64,000 nt of DNA from Kribbella antiqua (lineage in GTDB: Bacteria; Actinomycetota; Actinomycetes; Propionibacteriales; Kribbellaceae). The position numbers and the translations under genes are program-made. Shown piece by piece: positions 49,468 to 57,687 of the stretch. How positions within the stretch are numbered: the stretch's first letter is position 1; each line of letters opens with the position of its first letter. The DNA is taken from assembly GCF_004345665.1 (NCBI RefSeq), contig NZ_SLWR01000008.1:62001-126000 (forward strand). Direction: 5' to 3'. The notes below the pieces were generated by a model. The model was given only the letters and a program-made list of their open reading frames with translations. It had not been told where the DNA came from and did no database searches.

Positions 49468-51657
49468 ATGTCCAGGGGACAGATCACGGTCCGGGCGGCG
49501 CGATGGAGTGCCACCCATCCGTGGCGGGCGATCGCGATGTGGGTGGCCGTCGTGATCGCTTGCTTCGCGATCGGCTCGGTGACCGGCACGAAGCAGGCCG
49601 ACGACAGCGACAGTGACATCGGCGAGGTGACCCGCGCCGACAACATCGTCAAGTCCGGCAACTTCGCCGACCCGGACGTGGAGAGCGTGCTGATCACGTC
49701 GCCGGCCGGGACGCTCGACCAGGCGGAGGCAGCCAAGGCGGCCAGTGTGGTGATCCAGCGGATGCGCGCCCTCGGTGGGGTCGCGGAGGTCGCTCAGCCG
49801 ATGCCGTCACCGAAGAAGGACGCGCTCATCGTCAGGGTCACCCTGAAGGACGGCGACAATGACAACCGGGTACAGCCGTTGCTCGACACCACGGCACAGA
49901 TCCAGCAGCAGTATCCGAACCTCCGGATCGAGGAGGTCGGCGGCCTGTCCATCGACAAGGCCCTCAACGAGACCCTCGGCAAGGACTTCAAACGCGCGGA
50001 GATGTTCAGCCTGCCGGTGACCCTGGCGATCCTCTTGGTCGCGTTCGGCGCGCTCATCGCCGCCTCGGTCCCGCTGCTCCTGGCGCTCTCGGCTGTCGTC
50101 GCCGCGATCGGCCTGTCCGCGGCCGCTTCGCAGCTGGTGCCGGCGGTCGATGCGGTCAACAGCGTGATCCTGCTGATCGGTATGGCGGTCGGCGTCGACT
50201 ACTCGCTCTTCTACCTCCGCCGCGAACGCGAGGAACGCGCCAAGGGCCGCGGTCACGTCGACGCGGTCGAGATCGCCGCGGCCACCTCTGGTCACGCCGT
50301 CGTCGTCTCCGGTACGGCGGTGATCATCTCGATGGCCGGCTTGTTCCTGGCCCGGGACGCGGTCTTCTCGTCCTTCGCGGTCGGCTCGATCCTGGTCGTC
50401 GCCGTGGCCGTCGTCGGCTCGCTCACCGTGCTGCCCGCCGTACTCGCGAAGCTCGGCCGGTGGGTGGACCGTCCGCGGATCCCGTTCCTGTGGCGGCTTA
50501 CCGCAAGCAAGGGGCAGCCGCGGTTCTGGCCGGCCGTGCTGAAGCCCGCGCTGAAGCACCCGGTCGCCACGCTGCTCGTTGCCGTCACCGCACTGCTCGC
50601 CGTCGCTTCGCCTGCACTGGGCATGACGCTGAAGTTCCCAGGCACCGAGGATCTGCCGCGTGACACCGCGGTGATGAAGGCGTACGACCGGCTCACCGCA
50701 GCCTTCCCGAGCACCGGCACCAGCCACGAGGTCGCCGTACGCGCGCCTGCCAACCAGCAGCCGGCAGTGAAAGCCGCCCTGGCTGAGCTGGTCCAGCGCA
50801 AGCAGAACGACAAGCTGTTCGCGCAGGACGGCTTGGAAGAGCCACGCGTCTCCAAGGACGGCACCGTCACCGTGCTCGAGGTCGCCACGCCGTACGAGGG
50901 TGGTAGCCAGCAGGCCCGCGACTCCCTGACCAAGCTGCGCAACGAACTGATGCCGGAGACGGTCGGCAAGGTGCCAGGAGTCGAGTACGCCGTTGGCGGC
51001 TTCGTTGCGGCTGATGTCGACTATGCGGCTCACACGCGAGCGAAGCTGCCGCTGGTGATCGGGTTCGTGCTGCTGCTGACGCTGATCGTGATGATGGTGA
51101 CGTTCCGGTCCGTGGTGGTCGCGGTCACCGCGATCCTGCTGAACATGCTGAGCGCGGGAGCGGCGTACGGCGTCGTCACCGCGGTCTTCCAGAACACTTG
51201 GGCCGAAGGCATCCTCGACTTCCGCTCGAACGGGTCGGTGGTCTCCTGGCTGCCGCTGTTCCTCTTCGTGGTGCTGTTCGGACTGTCGATGGACTACCAC
51301 GTGTTCGTCGTCAGCCGGATCCGCGAGGCGGTCCTCCGCGGCGTCCCGACCAAGCAGGCCGTTGCCGAAGGCATCACCGGCTCCGCCGGCGTCGTGACCA
51401 GCGCGGCTGCCGTCATGATCGGCGTCTTCGCGGTCTTCGCCACGCTCAGCACTCTGGACATGAAGCAACTCGGCGTCGGCCTCGCGGTGGCGATCCTCAT
51501 CGACGCCACCATCATCCGAGCCGTCGTCCTCCCCAGCGCGATGATCCTCCTGGGCGACACCAACTGGTGGGCCCCCCGCTGGCTCCGCGGCCGCCACCCC
51601 AAGCACGCGGCCCCAGCCCCGGCGGAGGAGGAGCGCGAACTAACACCAGTCGGCTAA
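49468..51657 (+). CDS. MMPL/RND-family membrane transporter
   Basis: 729 residues, 12 membrane helices in two halves, each with a large outside loop after its first helix. GMAVGVDYSLFYLRREREER (about residues 232-251) and the second-half counterpart LFGLSMDYHVFVVSRIRE (about 606-623) carry the Asp-Tyr pairs of the proton relay. This is the MmpL3-like/antibiotic-export type; cargo is probably lipid or a secondary metabolite. ATG 49468 with AGGGAAG is preferred; the frame extension to 49396 is unsupported. A strong terminator follows at 51675. Confidence 0.9.
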   Translation: MSRGQITVRAARWSATHPWRAIAMWVAVVIACFAIGSVTGTKQADDSDSDIGEVTRADNIVKSGNFADPDVESVLITSPAGTLDQAEAAKAASVVIQRMRALGGVAEVAQPMPSPKKDALIVRVTLKDGDNDNRVQPLLDTTAQIQQQYPNLRIEEVGGLSIDKALNETLGKDFKRAEMFSLPVTLAILLVAFGALIAASVPLLLALSAVVAAIGLSAAASQLVPAVDAVNSVILLIGMAVGVDYSLFYLRREREERAKGRGHVDAVEIAAATSGHAVVVSGTAVIISMAGLFLARDAVFSSFAVGSILVVAVAVVGSLTVLPAVLAKLGRWVDRPRIPFLWRLTASKGQPRFWPAVLKPALKHPVATLLVAVTALLAVASPALGMTLKFPGTEDLPRDTAVMKAYDRLTAAFPSTGTSHEVAVRAPANQQPAVKAALAELVQRKQNDKLFAQDGLEEPRVSKDGTVTVLEVATPYEGGSQQARDSLTKLRNELMPETVGKVPGVEYAVGGFVAADVDYAAHTRAKLPLVIGFVLLLTLIVMMVTFRSVVVAVTAILLNMLSAGAAYGVVTAVFQNTWAEGILDFRSNGSVVSWLPLFLFVVLFGLSMDYHVFVVSRIREAVLRGVPTKQAVAEGITGSAGVVTSAAAVMIGVFAVFATLSTLDMKQLGVGLAVAILIDATIIRAVVLPSAMILLGDTNWWAPRWLRGRHPKHAAPAPAEEERELTPVG

Positions 51658-51674
51658 CCCCCAGCACGACCCTC

Positions 51675-51707
51675 CGCGCCTCGCCCGACCCACTCGGGCG
51701 AGGCGCG
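51675..51707 (+). terminator. Terminator hairpin after the MMPL gene
   Basis: CGCGCCTCGCCCGA (51675-51688) pairs perfectly with 51694-51707 over 14 bp around a 5-base loop. Confidence 0.8.
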
Positions 51708-51712
51708 CGGCT

Positions 51713-51787
51713 TTCCACCACCAAAGCCCGCCACCGCCCAACTCTCCTGGCCGAGCCATCGACCCTTCCACCACCAAAGCCCGCCAC
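51713..51787. repeat. Pair of perfect 22-bp direct repeats
   Basis: Identical 22-base copies at 51713-51734 and 51766-51787 (each beginning TTCCACCACCAAAGCCC), 53 bases apart. Confidence 0.6.
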
Positions 51788-51981
51788 TGGCGGGTTATGT
51801 CACCGCTGGCCTGCTGCAACCGGCCATCCGTTACGTATCCCGCTACTGATGCCCTAGGCAACTACCTCGTGAGGCTGGTTTTGCGGGGCGGAAGGCTGGT
51901 TAGTTGGGTGGTGGGGTGGATCGGCCGGGGGTAGCGTGCGGTGTCCGTCGGGTTTGAGCGGCCTTGGGGAAAGAGGACGGC

Positions 51982-52656
51982 GTGGGTGAGCGGGCTGAAG
52001 TACTGGCGGAGTTGGCGGAGCTGGTGCTGAAGGTGGAACGGACGCATCCGGTGCGGGTCGCGATCGATGGGTGTTCGGCGGCGGGTAAGACGACGCTGGC
52101 CGATGAACTGGCGCAAGTACTGCGTGATCGCTCCGAGCGCCAGGTCATCCGGGTGGGGATCGACTTCAAGCGTGCTCCCAAGTTACGGACGGCGTATCCG
52201 CACGACTCGCCGGAGAGCTACTACCTGGACTCCTGGGACAACGATGCGATTCGCGACCGGCTGTTGATCCCGCTCGGCCCAGGCGGCGATCGACAGTACT
52301 CGGCCGGCGTCATGGACCCCTCCGCGCAGACTTACCTCGAACCATCGGTCGAGTTGGCCGCCGCCGATGCCGTCCTGCTCGCCGACGGGGCATTCCTGCA
52401 ACGCCCGGAGCTGGACGCCTACTGGGATCTTCGCATCTACGTAGACGTCACCTTCGACGAAGTCCTCCGCCGCGGAATCGCCCGCGACCAGCAATGGATG
52501 ACCTCCGCCGAAGCCGCCGAACACCGCTACCGCACCAAGTACATCCCCGGCGAACAGCTCTACGTCAACCAGATCCAACCCCGCGACCGAGCCCAACTCG
52601 TCCTGAACAACCAAGACCCCACCAACCCAACCCTCACCCCGCACCCGCACCCCTAG
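51982..52656 (+). CDS. Uridine-kinase-like P-loop nucleoside/sugar kinase
   Basis: 224 residues: VRVAIDGCSAAGKTTLADEL (Walker A GCSAAGKT, about residues 30-37), VGIDFKRAP, SPESYYLDSWDNDAIRDRLL, VLLADGAFLQRPEL (Walker-B-like), then a lid region with RYRTKYIPGEQLY. Substrate unknown; uridine, panthothenate-like or sugar kinases share this fold. GTG 51982 with AGAGGA upstream. The C-terminus is Pro/Thr/His-rich and unlike the family. Confidence 0.8.
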   Translation: MGERAEVLAELAELVLKVERTHPVRVAIDGCSAAGKTTLADELAQVLRDRSERQVIRVGIDFKRAPKLRTAYPHDSPESYYLDSWDNDAIRDRLLIPLGPGGDRQYSAGVMDPSAQTYLEPSVELAAADAVLLADGAFLQRPELDAYWDLRIYVDVTFDEVLRRGIARDQQWMTSAEAAEHRYRTKYIPGEQLYVNQIQPRDRAQLVLNNQDPTNPTLTPHPHP

Positions 52657-52738
52657 CCACCCCAGCCCGCTGTGCCCCGTGTGTTGTCCGGTCGTGCGCT
52701 GCGGTGGGGTGCGCAGCGGGCGGAGGCGGATGGGTGGG

Positions 52739-53326
52739 TTAGGTGGTGGGTGGGTGTTGGCGGGCTCGGTGGGCGGCTGCTTTGGCTCGGCTTTGGCATT
52801 GGGGGGAGCAGAAGCGGCGTTGGGCGTTGCGTGAGGTGTCGACGAAGACGCGGTCGCAGAGTGGGGCGGCGCAGACGCCGAGGCGGCCGCCGAGGTCGCT
52901 GCCGAGGGCTATGGCGAGACCGGCGGCGCAGCCGGCTGCCCAGCCGTTGGCCAGTTCGTCGTTGGGTCCGTGGAAGTGCAGGCTCCACCCCTTGCCGCGG
53001 CCGCGGTCGAGCTGAGGTCGTGCATTGGTGTCCAGCAGCAGCGCGTTGACCTCGGTCGCCGCCCGGTCCAGGTCTCCCGTGTGAGCCGCCTCGAACACGA
53101 TCCGCATCCGTCCCGCCAGCGATGCGAGCCGTCGTGCGTCAGCCGCGCGTACGGCGGGCTGCGGGTACCCGATGGCCACCAGCGAGTCCGCGACCGCCTG
53201 CGACTCATCGGCCGGCGCGGCGAAGGGCGCGCCGCCGGAGTGGCCGGGCGTCAACCGGTTCACGTACTCGACGGCAGCCGCCAGCACACTCCGTGTATGA
53301 CTATCAAACGACACTTGACCAGTCAC
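52739..53326 (-). CDS. CGNR zinc-finger (ABATE-domain) transcriptional regulator
   Basis: 195 residues. The N-terminal ABATE domain begins FDSHTRSVLAAAVEYVNRLT and includes LHFHGPNDELANGWAAGCAA. The C-terminal CGNR-type zinc finger CAAPLCDRVFVDTSRNAQRR continues FCSPQCQSRAKAAAHRAR, with the CGNR box itself degenerated to CQSR. Such proteins are DNA-binding regulators. GTG 53326 behind GGAGAG is the best start; 53314 is possible. It is divergent from an MFS exporter with inverted repeats between, so it probably controls that gene. Confidence 0.82.
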   Translation of the reverse strand: MTGQVSFDSHTRSVLAAAVEYVNRLTPGHSGGAPFAAPADESQAVADSLVAIGYPQPAVRAADARRLASLAGRMRIVFEAAHTGDLDRAATEVNALLLDTNARPQLDRGRGKGWSLHFHGPNDELANGWAAGCAAGLAIALGSDLGGRLGVCAAPLCDRVFVDTSRNAQRRFCSPQCQSRAKAAAHRARQHPPTT

Positions 53327-53351
53327 GAGCTCTCTCCGTACAGTCGAACCT

Positions 53352-53385
53352 GCGTGACTAACCATATCGCTTTAGATAGTCACGC
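53352..53385. promoter_or_regulatory. Candidate operator (inverted repeat) between CGNR regulator and MFS gene
   Basis: GCGTGACTA (53352-53360) is the exact complement of TAGTCACGC (53377-53385), with a 16-base spacer. A further ATGACTATC half-site lies at about 53296. Confidence 0.5.
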
Positions 53386-53399
53386 GAGAGGAGATCGCG

Positions 53400-54560
53400 G
53401 TGAGCACACCAACCAGGATCGCCCCGTGGAGCGGGCTCTCCCCAGCTGTATGGATCCTGGTGGTGGCCCGTACCGTCAACCGGATCGGCGCCTTCACCTT
53501 GCCGTTCCTCGGCGTGGTGCTCACCGTCGAATTCGGTGCCTCGCTCACCGAGACCGGGCTGATCGTGGCTCTGTTCGGCGCCGCCACGATCCCGTCCAGG
53601 CTGCTCGGCGGTCAACTCGCCGACCGTCTCGGACGTCGACGTACGATCGTTCTCGGCCTCACCGGCTGTGCGGTCGCCCAGCTCTGGATCGCCGTCTCGA
53701 CGCAACTCTGGTCCGCCGTCGTGGCCACTCTTCTCCTCGGCCTGGCCTTCGAGATCTACGAGCCACCCAGCCAGGCGACGATCGCCGACGTCACTGAGCC
53801 CGTCGACCGCCCGAGAGCGTATGGGCTGCTCGGTGCGGCGATGGCCGCTGCCGGTGTCCTGGCCGGTCTGCTCGCGGCAGCCGTCAGTCACTGGGACCTG
53901 CGCTGGTTGTTCGTCGCCGACGCGCTCAGCTGTCTGGCGTGTGCGGCGCTGGTCGCAAAGGCGTTGCCGGCCGACATACGACGGCATCGTGAGCAGGCGG
54001 CGCCAGCGGTATGGCGCGACCGACGGCTCGTGCTCCTGCTAGTCAGCGGCACGGTCTTCGCGACCGTCTACATGCAGCTGATCATCGGGCTGCCGCTGAC
54101 GCTTCTCGAACAAGGTCTGCCGAAGTCAGGCACCGGCTTCATCCTCGCCGTCTCCGCGGTCACTCTGATCGTCGGCCAGCGACTGCTGCGGGTGCGGCAC
54201 CTCGACGACTTCCGAGCGATGACAGTCGGCTACATCCTGCTCGCAGCAGGCCTGGCAGTCACTGCCTTCTCGCAGAGCCTCACGGCCTTCCTCATAGCCA
54301 CATTGCTGTGGAGCCTGGGCGACCTGTTCCTCCTCACCCGCTACCTCACACTGGCCTCCGGACTCGCGCCCGACCATGCACGCGGTCGCTATCTGGCCGT
54401 CTTCGGCCTCAGCTGGGGTGTCGCGACCACGATCGCGCCGCTGACGGTGACGCAGCTGCTCAAGATCGGACCAGAAGCACTCTGGCTCTCCAGCGCTGTG
54501 GTGTCCGTCGTACTCGCGATTCTCCAGCCCTGGTTCAGGACGAGACTGGCTCGAGCCTGA
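53400..54560 (+). CDS. MFS transporter (12-TM, DHA1-like)
   Basis: 386 residues, about 12 membrane helices. LGGQLADRLGRRRTIVLGL (motif A, about residues 65-83), YEPPSQATIADVTEPVDRPR, AAGVLAGLLAAAVSHWDLRW (motif C-like). Probably a drug or metabolite exporter. GAGAGGAG precedes GTG 53400. The last 26 bases overlap the convergent oxidoreductase gene. Divergent CGNR regulator. Confidence 0.86.
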   Translation: MSTPTRIAPWSGLSPAVWILVVARTVNRIGAFTLPFLGVVLTVEFGASLTETGLIVALFGAATIPSRLLGGQLADRLGRRRTIVLGLTGCAVAQLWIAVSTQLWSAVVATLLLGLAFEIYEPPSQATIADVTEPVDRPRAYGLLGAAMAAAGVLAGLLAAAVSHWDLRWLFVADALSCLACAALVAKALPADIRRHREQAAPAVWRDRRLVLLLVSGTVFATVYMQLIIGLPLTLLEQGLPKSGTGFILAVSAVTLIVGQRLLRVRHLDDFRAMTVGYILLAAGLAVTAFSQSLTAFLIATLLWSLGDLFLLTRYLTLASGLAPDHARGRYLAVFGLSWGVATTIAPLTVTQLLKIGPEALWLSSAVVSVVLAILQPWFRTRLARA

Positions 54561-56796
54561 CCGTCAGCCCCTTGGCCACTGGCGTGTTGCTGCCCTTGGC
54601 GAGGTCGTCGGCGGACATGAGGACGTTGGTTTCCGGGTAGTACGCCGCGACGCAGCCGCGCGCGGTCGGATACGACACCAGCCGGAACCCGGAGGCGCGT
54701 CGTTCGACCCCCGCGAACTCGCTGACGATGTCGACGTACGCGCCGTCCTTCAAGCCGAGGTCGGCGAGGTCCTGTGGGTTCACGAAGACCACTTCGCGCG
54801 TCCCGTGGACGCCGCGGTACCGGTCTTCCAGGCCGTAGATGGTGGTGTTGAACTGGTCGTGGCTGCGCATCGTCTGCAGCAACAGCCGACCAGGTGCCGT
54901 CGGCAACCAACTCAGCTCGTTGGCGGTGAATTGCGCGTGGGCGTCGGAGGTCCGGAACTCGCGTTTGTCCCGGGCGGCGTGCGCAAGCAGGAATCCGCCC
55001 TCGTTGGCTCGCAGCCGCTCCTCGAAGTCCTCATACCCGTCGGCCACCCGACCGATCCGCTGCCGGATCAGGCTGTAGTCATCGGCGAAGTCGGCCCACG
55101 GAATCTCGCCGGCATCCGGTACGACGGCCTGCGCCAGCCCGCAGATGATGCCGATCTCCGACTTCAGCTCCGGACCCGGCGGGATCAGGTTGCCGGTCGA
55201 CAGATGGACGGCGCCTTGGGAGTCCTCGACCGTCACCGACTGCGGACCCGCCGCGGTGTGGTCGTGGTCGGTCCGCCCGAGGGTCGGCAGGATCAGGGCC
55301 TCCCGGCCGGTGACCGTATGCGACCGGTTGAGCTTCGTCGACACGTGCACGGTCAGGTCGCACTGCCGCAGACCCCGGTGAACGACCTCGGTGTCGGGGG
55401 TCGCGGACGCGAAGTTTCCACCCATCGCGATGAACACCCGGACGGCGCCGTCCCGCAACCGCCGTACTGTCCCGGCCGCGTCGACACCGTGCTCGCGGGG
55501 AGATGTGATGGCGAACTCGGCGTCCAGTTTGTCCAGGAACGCGTCCGGCATCTTCTCCCAGATCCCCATGCTGCGATCGCCCTGGACGTTCGAGTGCCCA
55601 CGCACCGGGCACGGCCCTGCGCCCGGCTTGCCGATGTTGCCCTGCAGGAGCAGCACGTTGACGATCTCGCTGATCGTCGCGACCGCCTCACGGTGCTGCG
55701 TCAGGCCCATCGCCCAGCAGATCACCGTTGCCTTGGACTTGATGAATCGCTGGGTGAACTCCTCGATTTCCGTACGACGCAAGCCGGTCGCCAGCTCGAC
55801 GGCGGGCCAGTCGAGCTCGGCGTTCTGCTTGGCGTAGAGGTCGTAGCCGCTGGTGTGACTCTCGATGAAAGCCTTGTCCAGCACGGTCCCTGGGTTCGCC
55901 GCCTCGGCCTCGAGCAGAAGGTGGCCGACGGCAAGGAACAGGGCCTGGTCCCCACCGATCCGGATCTGCAGGTGCTGGTCGGCCAGCGGCGTACCCTTGC
56001 CGATCCAGCCGCTCGGGCGCTGCGGGTTCTTGAAGTTCATCAGGCCCGGCTCGGGCAGGGGGTTGACCGAGACGATGCCGGCGCCGTTGCGCTTGGCGAT
56101 CTCCAGGTGACTGAGCATCCGCGGTGCGTTGGTGCCTGGGTTCTGCCCGACGACGACGATCAGTTCGGCCTGCTCCAGCATCTCCAGCGTGACGGCGCCC
56201 TTGCCGCTGCCGATCACGCGTGAGAGCGCCGTACCGGAGGATTCGTGGCACATGTTGGAGCAGTCCGGCAGGTTGTTCGTGCCGTACGCGCGGACGAACA
56301 GTTGGTAGAGGAACGCAGCCTCGTTGCTGGTCCGGCCGGAGGTGTAGAAGACGGCGTCATCAGGGTTGTCGAGGCCTTTGAGATGCCGCGCGACGACCCG
56401 GAAGGCCTCTTCCCAGCCGACCGGTTCGTAGTGGGTGGCGCCGGCGCGGAGCAGCAGCGGCTCGGTGAGCCGGCCGAGCTTGCCCAGCTCGAACTCGGAG
56501 ATCTCGTGCATCGCCTCGACCGAGTGCTCGGCGAAGAAGGCTCGCGGCACCCGCTTGCGGGTCGCCTCCCAGGCCACCGCCTTGGCACCGTTCTCGCAGA
56601 ACTCGGCCGCGTGTTTGCGCTTGTGGTCGGGGTCCGGCCAGGCGCAGGACGGGCAGTCGAAGCCGCCGTCCTGGTTCATCTTCAGGAACACCTTGCCGGT
56701 CCGCGCCGGGCCCATCTCCCGGAAACCGAACTTGAACGACGACAGCACCGCGGGGACGCCGGCGGCCTTCTTCTTCGGCTGTTCGATATCGACCAT
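54535..56796 (-). CDS. FdhF/YdeP-type molybdopterin oxidoreductase
   Basis: 753 residues. CPSCAWPDP near the N-terminus (Cys about 48 and 51) replaces a full 4Fe-4S four-Cys motif. RTSNEAAFLYQLFVRAYGTN, SNMCHESSG (about residue 180, the Cys position used by relatives for Mo/Sec ligation), VVVGQNPGTNAPRMLS, and the C-terminal cofactor domain (RSHDQFNTTIYGLEDRYRGV). This is the YdeP/FdhF-alpha group; the true reaction is unknown and no partner subunits or Fe-S ferredoxin genes are adjacent. It would need MoeZ-dependent molybdopterin. No in-frame TGA/Sec is seen. Confidence 0.88.
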   Translation of the reverse strand: MVDIEQPKKKAAGVPAVLSSFKFGFREMGPARTGKVFLKMNQDGGFDCPSCAWPDPDHKRKHAAEFCENGAKAVAWEATRKRVPRAFFAEHSVEAMHEISEFELGKLGRLTEPLLLRAGATHYEPVGWEEAFRVVARHLKGLDNPDDAVFYTSGRTSNEAAFLYQLFVRAYGTNNLPDCSNMCHESSGTALSRVIGSGKGAVTLEMLEQAELIVVVGQNPGTNAPRMLSHLEIAKRNGAGIVSVNPLPEPGLMNFKNPQRPSGWIGKGTPLADQHLQIRIGGDQALFLAVGHLLLEAEAANPGTVLDKAFIESHTSGYDLYAKQNAELDWPAVELATGLRRTEIEEFTQRFIKSKATVICWAMGLTQHREAVATISEIVNVLLLQGNIGKPGAGPCPVRGHSNVQGDRSMGIWEKMPDAFLDKLDAEFAITSPREHGVDAAGTVRRLRDGAVRVFIAMGGNFASATPDTEVVHRGLRQCDLTVHVSTKLNRSHTVTGREALILPTLGRTDHDHTAAGPQSVTVEDSQGAVHLSTGNLIPPGPELKSEIGIICGLAQAVVPDAGEIPWADFADDYSLIRQRIGRVADGYEDFEERLRANEGGFLLAHAARDKREFRTSDAHAQFTANELSWLPTAPGRLLLQTMRSHDQFNTTIYGLEDRYRGVHGTREVVFVNPQDLADLGLKDGAYVDIVSEFAGVERRASGFRLVSYPTARGCVAAYYPETNVLMSADDLAKGSNTPVAKGLTVRLEPVSS

Positions 56797-56928
56797 GCTT
56801 CAACAATAGGCCCGGCTATCAGCACGCGCCGGATTGATAGGCGAGGTTGTGGACAAGTGGCGGCACCCGCCACCAGTGGCCGTGGAGTTATGTGGTCCCA
56901 GCCCATAGTGCGCCGGGCCGCGGATTTC

Positions 56929-56945
56929 TACAGTCATCGGCCATG
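56929..56945 (+). promoter_or_regulatory. Putative leaderless promoter -10
   Basis: TACAGT (56929-56934) fits TANNNT and ends 8 bases before ATG 56943. No ribosome binding site lies between. Confidence 0.4.
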
Positions 56946-57671
56946 GAGACCCGTCGAGCCCTTGTCACCGGAGCTGCGTCCGGCATCGGCGCTGCCTGTG
57001 CCCAGCGCCTGGCGGCTGACGGCGTGCAGGTCGTCGCGGTCGACTACGACGCCGCCGGACTCGAAGCACTCGAGGGTGTGGAGACGGTGGTAGCCGACCT
57101 GGCCGACCTGGAGCGCCTGGAAGACCTGCCCAAGGACGTGGACATCCTCGTGAACAACGCGGGGGTCCAGCAGGTCGCACCACTCGAACAGTTCCCACCG
57201 GAGCGTTTCAGCTACATCGTGCGGCTCATGCTCGAGTCACCGTTCCGCCTGATCCGTCAGACCCTCCCGCACATGTACGGCGCCGGGTGGGGCCGGGTGG
57301 TCAACATCAGCTCGGTGCACGGACTCCGGGCCAGCCCGTTCAAAGCGGCGTACGTCGCTGCCAAGCACGGGCTGGAAGGACTCAGCAAAGTGGTCGCACT
57401 GGAGGGTGCGCCGCACGGAGTGACCAGCAACTGCGTGAACCCGGCCTACGTCCGTACGCCGCTCGTCACCGCGCAGCTGGCGGATCAGGCGGCTACTCAC
57501 GGCCTGTCTGAGTCAGAGGTGCTCGACAAGGTCCTGCTCGAGCCGGTCGCGGTGAAGCGGCTGATCGAGCCGGCCGAAGTGGCAGAGCTGGTCGCGGTGC
57601 TCTGCGGCCCGGCCTCGGCCTCCATCACGGGGAGCTCGTTCGTACTCGACGGCGGCTGGACCGCCCACTAG
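56943..57671 (+). CDS. bdhA: 3-hydroxybutyrate-dehydrogenase-like SDR
   Basis: 242 residues: LVTGAASGIGAACAQRLAAD (cofactor loop), ILVNNAGVQQVAPLEQFPPE, VVNISSVHGLRASPFKAAY then YVAAKHGLEG (Tyr-x-x-x-Lys), NCVNPAYVRTPLV, GSSFVLDGGWTAH. The pattern HGL-ASP-KAAYVAAKHG and NPAYV-TPLV is that of 3-hydroxybutyrate dehydrogenases, which oxidise 3-hydroxybutyrate to acetoacetate with NAD. Next gene is an MHS transporter 16 bases later, a sensible uptake partner. Assignment by motif only. Confidence 0.82.
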   Translation: METRRALVTGAASGIGAACAQRLAADGVQVVAVDYDAAGLEALEGVETVVADLADLERLEDLPKDVDILVNNAGVQQVAPLEQFPPERFSYIVRLMLESPFRLIRQTLPHMYGAGWGRVVNISSVHGLRASPFKAAYVAAKHGLEGLSKVVALEGAPHGVTSNCVNPAYVRTPLVTAQLADQAATHGLSESEVLDKVLLEPVAVKRLIEPAEVAELVAVLCGPASASITGSSFVLDGGWTAH

Positions 57672-57687
57672 CTCAGGAGAGCCCGCC

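Larger units (their letters stand above)
51658..51981. other. 324-bp intergenic region
   Basis: It holds the MMPL terminator, a 22-bp perfect direct repeat (51713 and 51766), and upstream sequence of the kinase gene. No coding frame is convincing. Confidence 0.55.

Noticed and set aside
54535..56796. Selenocysteine formate dehydrogenase
   Set aside because: The frame is open without an internal TGA, and the Sec position region carries Cys/Ser-type residues; it fits the YdeP group.
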